64,000 nt of DNA from Ectobacillus funiculus (GTDB lineage Bacteria > Bacillota > Bacilli > Bacillales > Bacillaceae_G). Below the pieces are notes generated by a model. The model ran no database searches, was not told the origin of the DNA, and worked only from the letters and a program-made list of their open reading frames with translations. Location of the stretch: assembly GCF_004138295.1 (NCBI RefSeq), contig NZ_SCFM01000004.1:62001-126000 (forward strand). Reading direction: 5' to 3'. The position numbers and the translations under genes were made by a program. This document shows, one piece after another, positions 32,358 through 42,879 of this stretch (position 1 is the first letter of the stretch; each line of letters starts with the position of its first letter).

Positions 32358-33701
32358 GTGAAAAGATATTTGGCTATTCTTTCCGATATGGAACAAAAAA
32401 TCATGGACGGGCAATACAGTCCGGGCCAAAAGCTGCCTTCCGTCCGCATTGCCGCGAAGCTGTACGGCTGCAGCGTCAGCACGATTACCCGGGCATACGC
32501 AGAACTGGAGAAGCGCCACGCGATTTATTCGATCGCGCAAAGCGGCTTTTATGTGGTCGGAAAACCAGGAGATTTGTGTGACAACATAGAAGGCAAAATG
32601 ATCGATTTCGCTTCGGCATCGCCGGATTTGAACGTGTTTCCATATTTGGATTTCCAGCATTGCTTGAACAAGGCGATTGATACATACAAATACTATCTGT
32701 TTACATATGGTGATTCGCAAGGTTTGGAAAGGCTGCGCCAAACGCTCGTTTCCCATTTGGCCAACAGTCAAGTATTTGCAAAAGCGGAGCGAATTTTCGT
32801 CACCTCGGGTGTCCAGCCGGCGCTGGAAGTTTTAGCGAAAATGCCGTTTCCGAATGGAAACTCGATCATCTTGGCTGAACAGCCGAGTTACGATATTTAT
32901 TTGCGTTTTCTTGAAGCGGAAGGCATACCGGTTTGCGGAGTTAAGCGTACGGCGGCAGGGATTGATTTACGGGAATTAGAGGAGAAGTTCAAAAGCGGCG
33001 GAATCAAGTTTTTTTACACAATGTCGAGATACCACAATCCACTTGGCACCTCGTATAGTGTGGAGGAGAGGAAAGCGATCGCTGGTTTGGCCGGCAAATA
33101 CAACGTATACATCGTGGAGGATGATTACATGGCCGACCTGGGCGGAGATCGGTGTTTTGACCCGATTTACGCTTACGACAGAATAGCGCACGTCATTTAT
33201 TTGAAAAGCTTTTCGAAAATCATTTTCCCGGGGTTGCGATTGGGAGTCGCTGTTTTGCCGGAACGGTTGCTGGAGACATTTCGCACCTTCAAAAGATCCG
33301 CCGACACCTCGCTTTTGTCCCAGGCGGCACTCGAAGTGTACATCAAAAATGGCATGTATGAGCGGCACAAGCGCAAAATATCCAGCCAATACGCAGCGCG
33401 GATGCGCACGCTGAACGAGGCCGTACAACGATACAACAAGGCCGGGCTGATTGAAGTATCGGACGTCAAATCAGGTGTCTATATGCAGTTTAAGCTGCCG
33501 CAATCGATCAATATGGAGCGGCTGACGAAGCGGCTTGCATCAAGGAATATCAGCGTCGTGTCCGGAAAAGGCTTCTATTTATCGGATTATCTGGAGCGGG
33601 AGAAGTTTTTGCGGATCAGCATTTCCCGGGCGCAGCTGGAGCAAATTGATGAAGGGGTCAAGGCGATAATTGAAGAAGCGGGGCTGTGCAGCAGTTGGTA
33701 G
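32358..33701 (+). CDS. MocR-type regulator (GntR HTH fused to PLP aminotransferase-like domain)
   Basis: A 447-residue fusion. Residues 1-75 are a winged HTH of GntR type ('GQYSPGQKLPSVRIAAKLYG' and 'STITRAYAELEKRH'). The rest is a fold type I aminotransferase domain with 'SRYHNPLGTSYS' near 227, 'VEDDYMADL' near 258 and the PLP Lys in 'YLKSFSKIIFPGLR' near 286. MocR proteins sense PLP or an amino compound and control nearby genes. The divergent EamA exporter is the likely target. GGGGGGAGCGG-like sequence precedes the GTG start. Base composition is shared with the exporter. Confidence 0.88.
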   Translation: MKRYLAILSDMEQKIMDGQYSPGQKLPSVRIAAKLYGCSVSTITRAYAELEKRHAIYSIAQSGFYVVGKPGDLCDNIEGKMIDFASASPDLNVFPYLDFQHCLNKAIDTYKYYLFTYGDSQGLERLRQTLVSHLANSQVFAKAERIFVTSGVQPALEVLAKMPFPNGNSIILAEQPSYDIYLRFLEAEGIPVCGVKRTAAGIDLRELEEKFKSGGIKFFYTMSRYHNPLGTSYSVEERKAIAGLAGKYNVYIVEDDYMADLGGDRCFDPIYAYDRIAHVIYLKSFSKIIFPGLRLGVAVLPERLLETFRTFKRSADTSLLSQAALEVYIKNGMYERHKRKISSQYAARMRTLNEAVQRYNKAGLIEVSDVKSGVYMQFKLPQSINMERLTKRLASRNISVVSGKGFYLSDYLEREKFLRISISRAQLEQIDEGVKAIIEEAGLCSSW

Positions 33702-34623
33702 GATTGCGAATTGATGCGCTGCCGCATCCAATGCGGATAAATGCTTTAATAAACATCCTGATTCATGTGATTAACGTAAGAAAGTATATTCACATCTTAC
33801 TTTATACTCTTTTTAGATGTTATAGTTCTGATCTATTTAATGTTATAAAAAACACACCTCCTAAAGACTGATTCACAAAAAAGATAAAGAGAATAAGCCC
33901 GATATAAACTCATGAATCCAAAGGGTTCTGATGTCAAAATAAGAATGCAGAATTACCCCAAAACAAGGATTTTGTACGAATTGCTCAATTTTATTGCTTT
34001 GGGGCAGCTTGTTTTTGTTAGGTTAATGGCTAATGCGTCAGGGCTCCTACATGATTCTCTCTTATATCAATTTCCATGTACATTTTTTGTATGTCTTGCG
34101 CTTTTGGAAGCTGACAACTCTTTTTCGGTATAGAGTAGTTTCGTTTGTTGTATATTATAAATGGTTCACATGTGAAGCAGTTTAATGTAATTGGACTTGG
34201 AAGAAGACATTCTAATACTGATACATGGTCAACAATCAGCTTTAGACGTTGGGGTGGGGATTGCCTCTTATGCTTTCAGATACAATCAAGGAAGCCAAAT
34301 TAAAAACAAGTTTCCGATCCCAGGTAAATAATCAAGATGCATGGGACTGATACAAATCACATAAGACTGTTATTTTATATATTTAAAACTTGGTAATAAA
34401 GCGATAGAAGGAACTCGACTGATACAAATTGGTCGAGTTTTTAAAATTGATTCGTGCCTTTTTGTTATGAATGGACTATATAGAAGCATTAAAATTGTGT
34501 AAATAAAGCACGTATTTCTCTAGCTATTTTATATACAATACAGCAAGTCCTATAAACCATTCTGTAAGATAAAAGATCTTATAATGAGGGGAACTATTCC
34601 AAAATATTGAGGTGATTGAATAT
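33702..34623. other. Gene-free stretch
   Basis: About 920 bases without a credible gene. A frame at 33912-34133 has no ribosome site. The phrase CTGATACA recurs at about 34217, 34347 and 34418, and AACTCGAC/GTCGAGTT with a T run near 34413-34443 is a terminator-like hairpin. It is probably degraded DNA following the acquired pair. Confidence 0.5.
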
Positions 34624-35403
34624 ATGCCAATGCTAGATGTGGACGGTACTAGCTTGTATTATAACGTTAAAGGAAAAGGGATTCCTATTATTTTTATTCA
34701 TCCCCCTGTACTCACTCACGTGAATTTTAAGTATCAAATAGAGGAATTATCCCAAAAGTTTAAAGTTATTACTTTTGATATTAGAGGTCACGGAAGGAGC
34801 CAGTACTCAAGAAGACCGATAACCTATCCGCTGATTGTTGAAGATATTAGACAGCTGTTGGATCATCTGGAAATCAATAAAGCATTCATATGCGGATATT
34901 CGACCGGAGGCTCTATCGTATTGGAATTTTTGCTGGCTTATGCCGACCGATCCTTAGGAGGCATTGTAATTAGCGGAATGCCTGAAGTGAAGGATAGACA
35001 CCTAAAGAATAAGATTTCTTTAGGGATAGCACTTGCGAAAGCAGGAGCCGTTTCCGTTCTGGCTCTGTCCATTTCAAGAAGCAATTCGAATACACTAGGG
35101 TTGTTCATAAAGATGTTTAAAGAAGCCCGAAAAGGAGATGCAAGAAATATCGAGCAGTATTATCGTTATAGTTTGCATTATAATTGTACAAAGCAACTGA
35201 GAAACATTGATCTTCCGATTTTGCTGGCTTATGGTAAGGAAGATCAAACATTTCGTTATTATGCAAAGCTGCTGCATGAAAAATTGCCATGTAATGAACT
35301 AAAGTTCATTGATCATGTACAGCATCAAGTTCCTACAAAAACATCTATTGATTTAAATGATTTGATTAAGAAGTTTGTCTATATCCATAACGGGATGAAT
35401 TAG
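34624..35403 (+). CDS. Alpha/beta hydrolase
   Basis: A 259-residue single-domain hydrolase. 'VKGKGIPIIFIHPPVLTH' near residue 18 holds the oxyanion strand, 'FDIRGHGRS' near 55 is classical, the nucleophile elbow reads GYSTGG near 98, Asp is in 'LAYGKEDQTF' near 205 and His in 'DHVQHQVP' near 235. The elbow keeps G-x-S-x-G. It could be an esterase or a haloperoxidase-like enzyme. ATG 34624 is eight bases after GAGGTGA. The gene stands alone. Confidence 0.82.
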   Translation: MPMLDVDGTSLYYNVKGKGIPIIFIHPPVLTHVNFKYQIEELSQKFKVITFDIRGHGRSQYSRRPITYPLIVEDIRQLLDHLEINKAFICGYSTGGSIVLEFLLAYADRSLGGIVISGMPEVKDRHLKNKISLGIALAKAGAVSVLALSISRSNSNTLGLFIKMFKEARKGDARNIEQYYRYSLHYNCTKQLRNIDLPILLAYGKEDQTFRYYAKLLHEKLPCNELKFIDHVQHQVPTKTSIDLNDLIKKFVYIHNGMN

Positions 35404-35825
35404 AGAAGAAACTGTTTCTTTACAATGACGGAATGGAACATGCAATTAAAAGAATTATTACAGTCAGAAAAATACATATCATGATATAAACGAAACTGTC
35501 AACACCTGTACCCCAACTGTTTTTTATTAGAGATAGCCCCACATGCTCATCAAGCTGACAGAACAAGTTACCCCCAAAACGATAAAAGTGAGCCTTATTG
35601 CTATAAAAGACACAAAATCTTAACTTGATGGCGATGAGGTCCTGCCAACAAAACGCAGATTTAATACCCTTAACGTTGTAAATTTGCATTTTGTTGGCGG
35701 GACGCCTATAAGCAAGAACTATGCGAAGGCGTTATAGTATTTGGTAAAGGGATTATTTATTCGTAGAGAGAATATAAATAAAATAATCATTTAAATTAGT
35801 GTATGTATTCTGCCGGGAGGATGGT
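35404..35825. other. Gene-free stretch
   Basis: About 420 bases. A minus-strand frame at 35420-35689 lacks a start site and family likeness. I see no other feature; a promoter for the next gene must lie near its right end (TATAGTATTTGG at about 35735). Confidence 0.45.
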
Positions 35826-36293
35826 ATGTCTGTTATGATTTTAGGAGCTTTTCTTATCGCTCTAGTTGTAGCTATATTTGGTGTAGGGGTATTTATTCGA
35901 AATCGAAAACAAGAAAGTACACAAATGGAAGGGGAGTCTGAGCATATGGTAAAGCACTTATATTATTATTTGGTTTTGTTTGCTACATTAATGATGTCTA
36001 TAGGCGGATCAGTCGGTGTTTTTATGTCAGTTGCTGATTATGTATCGCCAAACTCATATTATCAATCATTTACAGACTATAAAATGATGACAGAGAAGGA
36101 GGCTGCTCCTGATAGCACTCCAAAAACAGAAGAAGAGTTAAAAAAATCGTATGAAGAGATGGTTGAGAATGAAAAGCAACGTATTAAGGACAATGCATTG
36201 AATGGAATAATTAAAAGCTTTGGATGGATTATAATTCCACTCCCAGTATTCTTTTATTTCCAAAGACAGATTCGCAGAAAAGAAAATCATTAA
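35826..36293 (+). CDS. Hypothetical membrane protein, 155 residues
   Basis: Three predicted membrane helices: 'VMILGAFLIALVVAIFGVGVFI' at the N-terminus, 'YYLVLFATLMMSIGGSVGVFMSV' near residue 45, and 'IIKSFGWIIIPLPVFFYF' near 128. Between helices 2 and 3 is an acidic, Glu/Lys-rich segment of about 55 residues. The ATG at 35826 follows GGGAGGATGG. I do not recognise the family; a small envelope protein is the safest description. Confidence 0.65.
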   Translation: MSVMILGAFLIALVVAIFGVGVFIRNRKQESTQMEGESEHMVKHLYYYLVLFATLMMSIGGSVGVFMSVADYVSPNSYYQSFTDYKMMTEKEAAPDSTPKTEEELKKSYEEMVENEKQRIKDNALNGIIKSFGWIIIPLPVFFYFQRQIRRKENH

Positions 36294-36324
36294 AAACAGC
36301 TTATTCCATGCAAGCTGTTTTTTT
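36293..36324 (+). terminator. Intrinsic terminator
   Basis: AAAACAGCTT pairs with AAGCTGTTTT, followed by a T run, right at the stop of the membrane protein gene. Confidence 0.75.
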
Positions 36325-36391
36325 GATGCGGCGTGTGTATTACTGCTCCTTATGAAGCAAAAGGAAGACGATTGTTTGACCTAGCGTCTTC

Positions 36392-37135
36392 CTACATAAA
36401 CTCTATTTTTTTTCGTATTACAATTTTATCTTCTTCTTTTTCTTCTTCTCCTATATACAAGCCACGTTCCTTTAAATATTCGATAAAGTATAAATCAGCT
36501 TCTGTTTTTTCATCGTAAGGCTTCACGGAGAGAACGAACCCAAGCTTATGTTGATCCTCTAAATGTACAGCAGAGATATAAGCCGGGATTTGATGTCGTA
36601 AAAAAAGTTCTTTTGCAGGTATAATCATATCCTTCATAAGCTTGACCAAAACATTCATCTCGAACTCAAAAGTAAACCGTTCAATTTCCAGCAAATCCGC
36701 AAATACTACACCAATAAACCCAGTATTAAATATCTCCGGTAGTTGCGCTTCATCCTCCATCCCTATGTAGAAGTTCTTCTCTATTAAGTAATTCGTAAAG
36801 TAAGCAATTCCTTCTGCTTCATCAAAAGGTTTAACAGATAAAACAAATCCGATCTTTTTCTGTTTAGGTAAATATATACAAGATAAGTAAACCGGATGCT
36901 GATGTTCAGAGAAGAGGGCACTGATTGCTTTTGCTAATCCGTCCAGTACATGGTGTGCAACTTGCATATACTTACGAGAGAAATAATATTGCCTTTTTTG
37001 CAGGTCGTTCGTATTCACGAATACAGATCCGATAAAACCAGTGTTTGAGATAGAAGGGGAGGGGAGTTTGCGTCCTTTTCTGTTCTTTTTCACGATGTAT
37101 TCGTTCCTTCCTATACATAAAATAAAATCGAACAT
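36392..37135 (-). CDS. Hypothetical protein with an internal duplication, 247 residues
   Basis: Two copies of one ~95-residue unit. Copy 1 has 'NTGFIGSVFV' (residue 33), 'HPVYLSCIYL' (90), 'IGFVLSVKPFDE' and 'NFYIG' (about 123). Copy 2 has 'NTGFIGVVFA' (138), 'IPAYISAVHL', 'LGFVLSVKPYDE' and 'GLYIG' (about 227). Both units carry an amphipathic helix in the middle. No signal peptide or membrane helix is seen, and the C-terminus is charged. I do not know this family. It might bind a ligand at a pseudo-dimer interface, but that is inference from the symmetry. Confidence 0.7.
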   Translation of the reverse strand: MFDFILCIGRNEYIVKKNRKGRKLPSPSISNTGFIGSVFVNTNDLQKRQYYFSRKYMQVAHHVLDGLAKAISALFSEHQHPVYLSCIYLPKQKKIGFVLSVKPFDEAEGIAYFTNYLIEKNFYIGMEDEAQLPEIFNTGFIGVVFADLLEIERFTFEFEMNVLVKLMKDMIIPAKELFLRHQIPAYISAVHLEDQHKLGFVLSVKPYDEKTEADLYFIEYLKERGLYIGEEEKEEDKIVIRKKIEFM

Positions 37136-37264
37136 TAGTTCTATTTGTAATATCGTACCACTTAATGAAATAAAAGTAAATTATTTTGTGTAAAAATAAA
37201 TAAAAAAAGATGCCATTCCATAGGCATCTTGTAAGTGAGGTATATTCTCAAAGTATTGAAATGT

Positions 37265-37366
37265 TTAGGAAACAGCAACTTCTTCAATTTCTTCATCTTC
37301 TATATAACAATCCATAGTGCGCACGTCTTTATCTTCATGACTTCCAAAATAAATGGTAATGTTCAT
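37265..37366 (-). CDS. Very small acidic protein, 33 residues
   Basis: The ATG at 37366 is preceded by AAGGAGAG. The product starts MNITIYFGSHEDK and ends in Glu/Val-rich sequence, with a single Cys. It is short but has a strong ribosome site and an independent position between a minus-strand gene and a plus-strand kinase. It could encode a peptide or be a pseudo-start; the function is unknown. Confidence 0.45.
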   Translation of the reverse strand: MNITIYFGSHEDKDVRTMDCYIEDEEIEEVAVS

Positions 37367-37599
37367 TTAGTATCTCTCCTTTATTTTAGGCATTCCTAAA
37401 ACAATCGCTCCTCATAGTATATAATTCCTTTTATTATACAATACTTTAATATCATCCACAATATGGGAGACACATTCCTTTTATTTATATTAAAAATAAA
37501 AGATTTGTTTCTTTTACACAAAATGTTTAATTTCGACAAATCCATAAAAGCTTTACTTCCAAATATTCATTTTTTACATTACAATCGAAGGGGATTCTT

Positions 37600-38739
37600 T
37601 TGCAACTAAGGAGGGCGGTGAACGAAATGAACGAAATAGCAAATCGGACTGACATTCCAAATCAAAAAACTGCAGAAAGCCGATTGAAAGAAACACTTAA
37701 AGAATTAAGTGATATCAAGTTCGCCTTAGATCAATCTTCTATTGTAGCCTTTACAAACGAAAAGGGCGTTATAACAAGTGTAAATGATAAGTTTTGTGAA
37801 ATATCCAAATATAGCCGCGAAGAGGTAGTCGGGCAAGATCATCGTATTTTAAATTCTGGTTATCATCCTAAAAGCTTCTTTAAAGAAATGTGGAGAACAA
37901 TCGGGCAAGGGCAGGTATGGAAAGGTGAAATCAAAAATAAAGCAAAGGATGAGACGTATTATTGGGTTGACACAACGATTGTCCCATTTTTAAATGACAA
38001 CGGCAAACCATATCAATATCTAGCAATTCGGAATGATATTACGGAAAGAAAAAATACAGAAGCCTTGCTGCGTGTACAAGATAAGCTAGCGGCCGTTGGG
38101 AAAATGGCGGCTGGTATCGCTCATGAAATCCGCAATCCACTCACCTCTATGAAAGGATACGCCGAGTTTTTGCAGCTTGATGAGGAAAGTGAAGAAAGAC
38201 GAGAATACCTCGATATTATCCTTGATGAAGTAGATCGTGTGAATTCAATTGTCGAAGATTTTCTTGTACTGGCAAAACCAAAAATAGTTCAGTTAAAGGA
38301 ACGAAATATTGTCTCGGTAATCCAAAATGTTGTATCTTTACTAGAATTTGAAGCAAGAAAGAAAAGTGTATGTATCCATTTTCATAGAGATCAAGAGATA
38401 ATTCAAGTTGAATGTGATGAAGATCGCCTAAAGCAGGTCTTTTTAAACTTTATTAAAAATGGAATTGAAGCTATGCCAAACGGTGGAGATATTTTTATTA
38501 AAACACTTGTTGATAGCAATCAAGTACAAATCTCTATTCAAGATACAGGCGTAGGACTTTCTAAGGATCAGTTAGCTAAAATTGGAGAGCCTTTCTTTAC
38601 AACAAAGAAAAATGGGAACGGTCTTGGTTTAATGGTTAGCTTTAAAATCATTGAGAATCACCATGGCAAAGTGGATATCGAAAGCGAACTAAATAAGGGC
38701 ACAACATTTCGTATCGTATTGCCGAATAAAGCTGTGTAA
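37600..38739 (+). CDS. Cytosolic PAS-domain sensor histidine kinase (sporulation-kinase type)
   Basis: A protein of about 379 residues. PAS domain at residues 28-150 ('IVAFTNEKGVITSVNDKFC', 'GQDHRILNSGYHP', 'NDITERKN'), HisKA near 170 with the phospho-accepting His in 'GIAHEIRNPLTS', and HATPase with N box 'NFIKNGIEAMP' near 290 and 'DTGVGLS...GNGLGLMVS' near 320-350. No membrane helix, so it senses an internal signal, as KinA and KinE do in the Spo0 phosphorelay. No response regulator is adjacent, consistent with an orphan phosphorelay kinase. The start is uncertain: TTG 37600, GTG 37618 and ATG 37627 all have nearby ribosome sites. Confidence 0.87.
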   Translation: MQLRRAVNEMNEIANRTDIPNQKTAESRLKETLKELSDIKFALDQSSIVAFTNEKGVITSVNDKFCEISKYSREEVVGQDHRILNSGYHPKSFFKEMWRTIGQGQVWKGEIKNKAKDETYYWVDTTIVPFLNDNGKPYQYLAIRNDITERKNTEALLRVQDKLAAVGKMAAGIAHEIRNPLTSMKGYAEFLQLDEESEERREYLDIILDEVDRVNSIVEDFLVLAKPKIVQLKERNIVSVIQNVVSLLEFEARKKSVCIHFHRDQEIIQVECDEDRLKQVFLNFIKNGIEAMPNGGDIFIKTLVDSNQVQISIQDTGVGLSKDQLAKIGEPFFTTKKNGNGLGLMVSFKIIENHHGKVDIESELNKGTTFRIVLPNKAV

Positions 38740-38766
38740 CAGGAGTATTTTACTCCTGTTTTTTTG
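38738..38766 (+). terminator. Intrinsic terminator
   Basis: AACAGGAGTA pairs with TACTCCTGTT and is followed by TTTTTT, at the kinase stop codon. Confidence 0.85.
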
Positions 38767-38836
38767 TGTATAGGAATTTGATGTTATAAAGCATACTAAG
38801 CTACGACGAACAACTTACGAAACGGAGGAAACACAC

Positions 38837-39202
38837 ATGCAAGGTGAATTTCAAAGCTCTACGCATCAATCCTTACATCATTACAAGGAAGGATTAGGAC
38901 AATTCACACAAAAGGTGCCTCATATCGCACAAGCCTTTAATGCATTTACAGAGGCTTGCTTTCAAGAGGGTGCATTATCACAGCGCGAAAAGCAACTTAT
39001 CGCTTTAGGAATTAGCTTATCTTTGCAGGATGAATATTGTACCATCTACCATACAAAAGGCTGTATAGACCAAGGGTGCTCAGAAGAACAAATCTTAGAG
39101 GCATGCGGTGTTGCAGCTGCATTTGCAGGAGGAGCAGCCATGAGCCAAGCTGTCACACTTGTACAGGAAAGCATAACGGAATTAAAACAACAAAAACACT
39201 AA
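38837..39202 (+). CDS. Carboxymuconolactone decarboxylase family (AhpD-like) protein
   Basis: A 121-residue all-helical protein. '[43 protein letters not shown]' shows the family helix pair. The usual CxxC-x-x-H redox motif is reduced to Cys-x-x-x-His here (EYCTIYH). Members are alkylhydroperoxidase partners or lactone decarboxylases. With the second Cys absent at its usual position, peroxidase-type disulfide chemistry is doubtful. ACGGAGGAAA precedes the ATG. Confidence 0.82.
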   Translation: MQGEFQSSTHQSLHHYKEGLGQFTQKVPHIAQAFNAFTEACFQEGALSQREKQLIALGISLSLQDEYCTIYHTKGCIDQGCSEEQILEACGVAAAFAGGAAMSQAVTLVQESITELKQQKH

Positions 39203-39209
39203 GTAATAA

Positions 39210-39248
39210 CAAAAAGCTCCTTCGAGTTTAGTGAAGGGGCTTTTTAGC
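39210..39248 (+). terminator. Intrinsic terminator
   Basis: AAAAAGCTCCTTC pairs with GAAGGGGCTTTTT with one mismatch, directly downstream of the AhpD-like gene. Confidence 0.75.
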
Positions 39249-39264
39249 AAAGAAATGAGGTGCG

Positions 39265-40176
39265 ATGTTGAACGTTGAAGAAATAGTAAAGCAATACACA
39301 AAGAAGAAAGTGAATGCCTTTTTAGTAGTGCAGGACGGCAAAATCATAAAGGAATACTACAAAAAAGCAGAAGATGCCATTCAGCTCCATAAAATCAATT
39401 CTATTACAAAAAGCATTACAGCTGCACTCATTGGAATAGCAATAGATAAAGGATATATTCTAAACATTGAAACACCGCTTAATCACTTTTTCCCTACTCT
39501 TCCTGAAAATAAACGAAGTTTGACCCTATATCATTTATTAACAATGACAACAGGGGAAAAGTGGGAGGAGTTTGGGAACGGAAGCGGAGTAAGATTTCCA
39601 TCCTTTTTTGTAAAATCAAAAAATTGGACTCAGTATGTACTCAAACGCCCCTTGCTAGAATGCCCAGGCATTAAAATGAACTATAATTCTGGCTCCTCGC
39701 ATCTGCTTAGTGCCCTTTTACAAAACATAACAGGAATGTCGACAAGGCAATTTGCTCAGCAATACTTATTTGCCCCTTTAGGAATCACACAATATGAGTG
39801 GGAGCAAGACCCACAAGGCGTTTACATAGGAGGCTTCAGCATGAGAATGAAGACAAAGGACATGCTGAAGATTGGTCGGCTATTTTTACAAAACGGCAAC
39901 TGGGAAGGAAGGCAAATTATCTCCTCAGACTGGATCCGTCAATCTACAATTCCACATTTTAAAACTTACGAACATATTGGTTCATATGGATTTCATTGGT
40001 GGGTGCTGGACCAAAAGAAATTTGATGTACCGATGGACATGTACTTTGCAATGGGATACGGAGGACAATATATTATCGTTGTTCCCGAACTAAATCTCAC
40101 AGCAGCTATAAGCAGTTGTATGCCAAGAAGTGGTTTGGCTCCATTACGAATTTTTATTGATAATTTAAAACAATGA
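39265..40176 (+). CDS. Serine hydrolase, class C beta-lactamase-like
   Basis: A 303-residue penicillin-binding-protein-like enzyme. The SxxK catalytic motif is 'SITKSITAALIG' near residue 49, the Tyr motif 'MNYNSGSSHLLSALL' near 138 (Y-N-S rather than Y-A-N), and 'YGFHWWVL' near 240 takes the place of the KTG strand. No signal peptide, so it is cytosolic, unlike true beta-lactamases. It probably cleaves esters or amides. GAGGTG precedes the ATG. It starts just after a terminator and stands alone. Confidence 0.83.
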   Translation: MLNVEEIVKQYTKKKVNAFLVVQDGKIIKEYYKKAEDAIQLHKINSITKSITAALIGIAIDKGYILNIETPLNHFFPTLPENKRSLTLYHLLTMTTGEKWEEFGNGSGVRFPSFFVKSKNWTQYVLKRPLLECPGIKMNYNSGSSHLLSALLQNITGMSTRQFAQQYLFAPLGITQYEWEQDPQGVYIGGFSMRMKTKDMLKIGRLFLQNGNWEGRQIISSDWIRQSTIPHFKTYEHIGSYGFHWWVLDQKKFDVPMDMYFAMGYGGQYIIVVPELNLTAAISSCMPRSGLAPLRIFIDNLKQ

Positions 40177-40544
40177 CAAAGGGTTCTGGATTTATATTCA
40201 ATATTTAGAATGTAAAATTCTTAGAGGAGGCTAATCTATGCAAAACACCATCTTAAGAAGAAATACACTCATTATGTTAAAAATCACTCCGGTACTCAAT
40301 TGATTTTTAAGGTCATTTATTGTTCAAAATATAAATTTGGACATGCTATGAGGCTTGGGAACAGGATCATAAATGAAATGCAGCTTAAAGCTTATAAAAT
40401 AGGATTATGAGTCATATCTTTAAATTTCTCTTTTGTCTCAATATCTAAAGTTTACTTTATATTTGAAACAAAATCTATTTTCTCTTTATAACTTCCGATA
40501 ATATGTATTATGTTCGGGGCGTTGTAGGAGATAGAAAAAAGGCT
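40177..40544. other. Gene-free stretch with a short frame
   Basis: About 370 bases. At 40233 a 21-codon frame beginning ATGCAAAAC has GAGGAGGC upstream. After its stop, a second frame continues with 'LIFKVIYCSKYKFGHAMR', which vaguely recalls the start of an IS200-type transposase but is too short and changed to call. Confidence 0.35.
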
Positions 40545-40916
40545 CTACTCTATCCGATGTTTATGGCTACTATTTTTAATGTTTTCAAAATCGATAAAAT
40601 CAACACTGTATTCTAAGACATCATTAATAAACAAGTTGTGGTTTTTTGCAAATTCTTTAACTTGCTCTAATAATTCCTTATCATAAGTTGTTTTATATTG
40701 GATCCGGTCTTTAGGTCTTGATTGTTTGTTAAATGTAATGACTCCTTGAGACAACACCATCTGCAGGCCGCTTTCAAGTAAGTAGTTCGGATGAGTATCA
40801 TGTTCAATCGCCAAAGCATGTAATGTATCTATTATTGATTTACTAACATTTGTTCTAAATTTGATTCTAGCAGTATCTGTTGTTTGAATTAACCTTCCAT
40901 TTACAGATTTCCACAT
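40545..40916 (-). CDS. Hypothetical protein with ribbon-helix-helix-like segments, 123 residues
   Basis: Begins 'MWKSVNGRLIQT'. Two similar stretches read like RHH folds: 'RIKFRTNVSKSIIDTLHALAIEHDTHPNYLLESGL' (about 17-50) and 'RIQYKTTYDKELLEQVKEFAKNHNLFINDVLEYSV' (about 71-107). Duplicated RHH units in one chain bind DNA as a pseudo-dimer in some families. The B. cereus group has close unknowns. An AGGTGCC-like sequence precedes the ATG. It may be co-transcribed with the gene upstream on this strand. Confidence 0.6.
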   Translation of the reverse strand: MWKSVNGRLIQTTDTARIKFRTNVSKSIIDTLHALAIEHDTHPNYLLESGLQMVLSQGVITFNKQSRPKDRIQYKTTYDKELLEQVKEFAKNHNLFINDVLEYSVDFIDFENIKNSSHKHRIE

Positions 40917-40943
40917 ATTATGGCACCTCCTAAGTATTGTAGA

Positions 40944-41605
<662 letters not shown>

Positions 41606-42250
41606 CTATCGAAATCTGTTGTTGTTTAAATTATGTCTATGTGATAAGTAAATGCCTAAAATAACCCACAATACGTTCAAAATGAAGGCAATACTAGGAA
41701 CTATTAATCCATACAACATATGAGCTGCAAACGTTGATAAAATAAAAATTACAACAGAACCACCGAGCAAGACCTGACCCAAAGCTTCATGGTTCTTCTT
41801 GATTTGTTTTTCTCCTAAATAAATTAAAACACCAGCAGTAATCATTCCAAGAACAACTCGAATCGGTTCGGTAATGAACCCACTATCAACAGCAGCTTTA
41901 AATCCCCAAAGAATCCCTAAAATTAATACAAATATGAAAATTCTTGGCAACCATACTTGCCCAAGGAGTTTCTCCCAATCAACTTCTGTCTTTTTAGATT
42001 TAGAGGGAATAGCAGGAGCATGTTCGCAGTTAACTTGGACAGTGGGTTTGTTTATCATAATTGGTTCTAGAGAGACTGCAATATTTGTATCTTTTTGTTC
42101 CGCAATTACACCTTTTTCCTTTTCTTCAAATGCTACACGACCATTTTTAACACGTTCATTCTCTAAAGCCTTTGTTTTTAGGAACGCAACTTCCTTTTCA
42201 AGCATTGAAACTCGATTTTCCAAGGCCAAAATCCTTTTATCTTCAGACAT
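41606..42250 (-). pseudogene. Truncated DUF2339 membrane protein
   Basis: The first 214 residues of a DUF2339 protein, a family usually 600 residues or longer with many membrane helices. Seen: coiled-coil N-terminus 'ILALENRVSMLEKEVAFLK', the entry motif 'DWEKLLGQVWLPRIFIFVLILGILWGFKAAVD' near 95, and three further helices. The frame then ends in 'SHRHNLNNNRFR', unlike the family, and the following DNA is non-coding. It is therefore a 5' fragment that may or may not still be expressed. Confidence 0.7.
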
Positions 42251-42879
42251 ATTAAGTAAACACCAACTTTCACAGTAAAGTTTTCGCCCCTACTCTCTTC
42301 TCAATATGAATACAAAACCAGCGCCAGCGAAAATTTTTTGATGTGTGTAAAAACACACCTTTTTATGGTTAAAAAAGGAAACTGTACAGTCACCGTGTTA
42401 TTGAAACTAATCAAATATATGCTTCTTATTGTCAAGATGAGAATATTTTAAGGAATGCAGTTCAATTATTGCACCTGTAGGTACAGCTTAAGAAAAACTT
42501 GTTAGCAAGAGTATTCTATCTCTATCTAAATACGTACAGAATTGTAAATATCAAAAAAACGGCAAGTTATATCTCCTTACCGTTCCAGCTTTTCTCTATA
42601 CTGCGTTGCTCATAATCAAGTTTATGTAGTCCGATTATTTCTGTTCTTTACAATCCAATCTTTTAAAGATCTGTTGATGGATATGTCCTTTCTGCTCCAC
42701 CGAAAAATAGCTGCCAATTGAAAATGATTTCTTTACCACTTAATTCATAGGCTGAAATTTTTGTTTCTAACATTATTGGTTTTACAAAAATACTTGAGTT
42801 ATCAACTACATTTGATATCTTTGCATTTGAGAGCTATGATATGAGGACTATCAAATAACCTATAATCCCGTTGTTTGGT

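Noticed and set aside
33912-34133. 73-residue plus-strand protein
   Set aside because: No ribosome site and no recognisable domain.
40233-40400. IS200/IS605 transposase remnant
   Set aside because: Only a vague resemblance over about 20 residues, with no HUH motif or ends.
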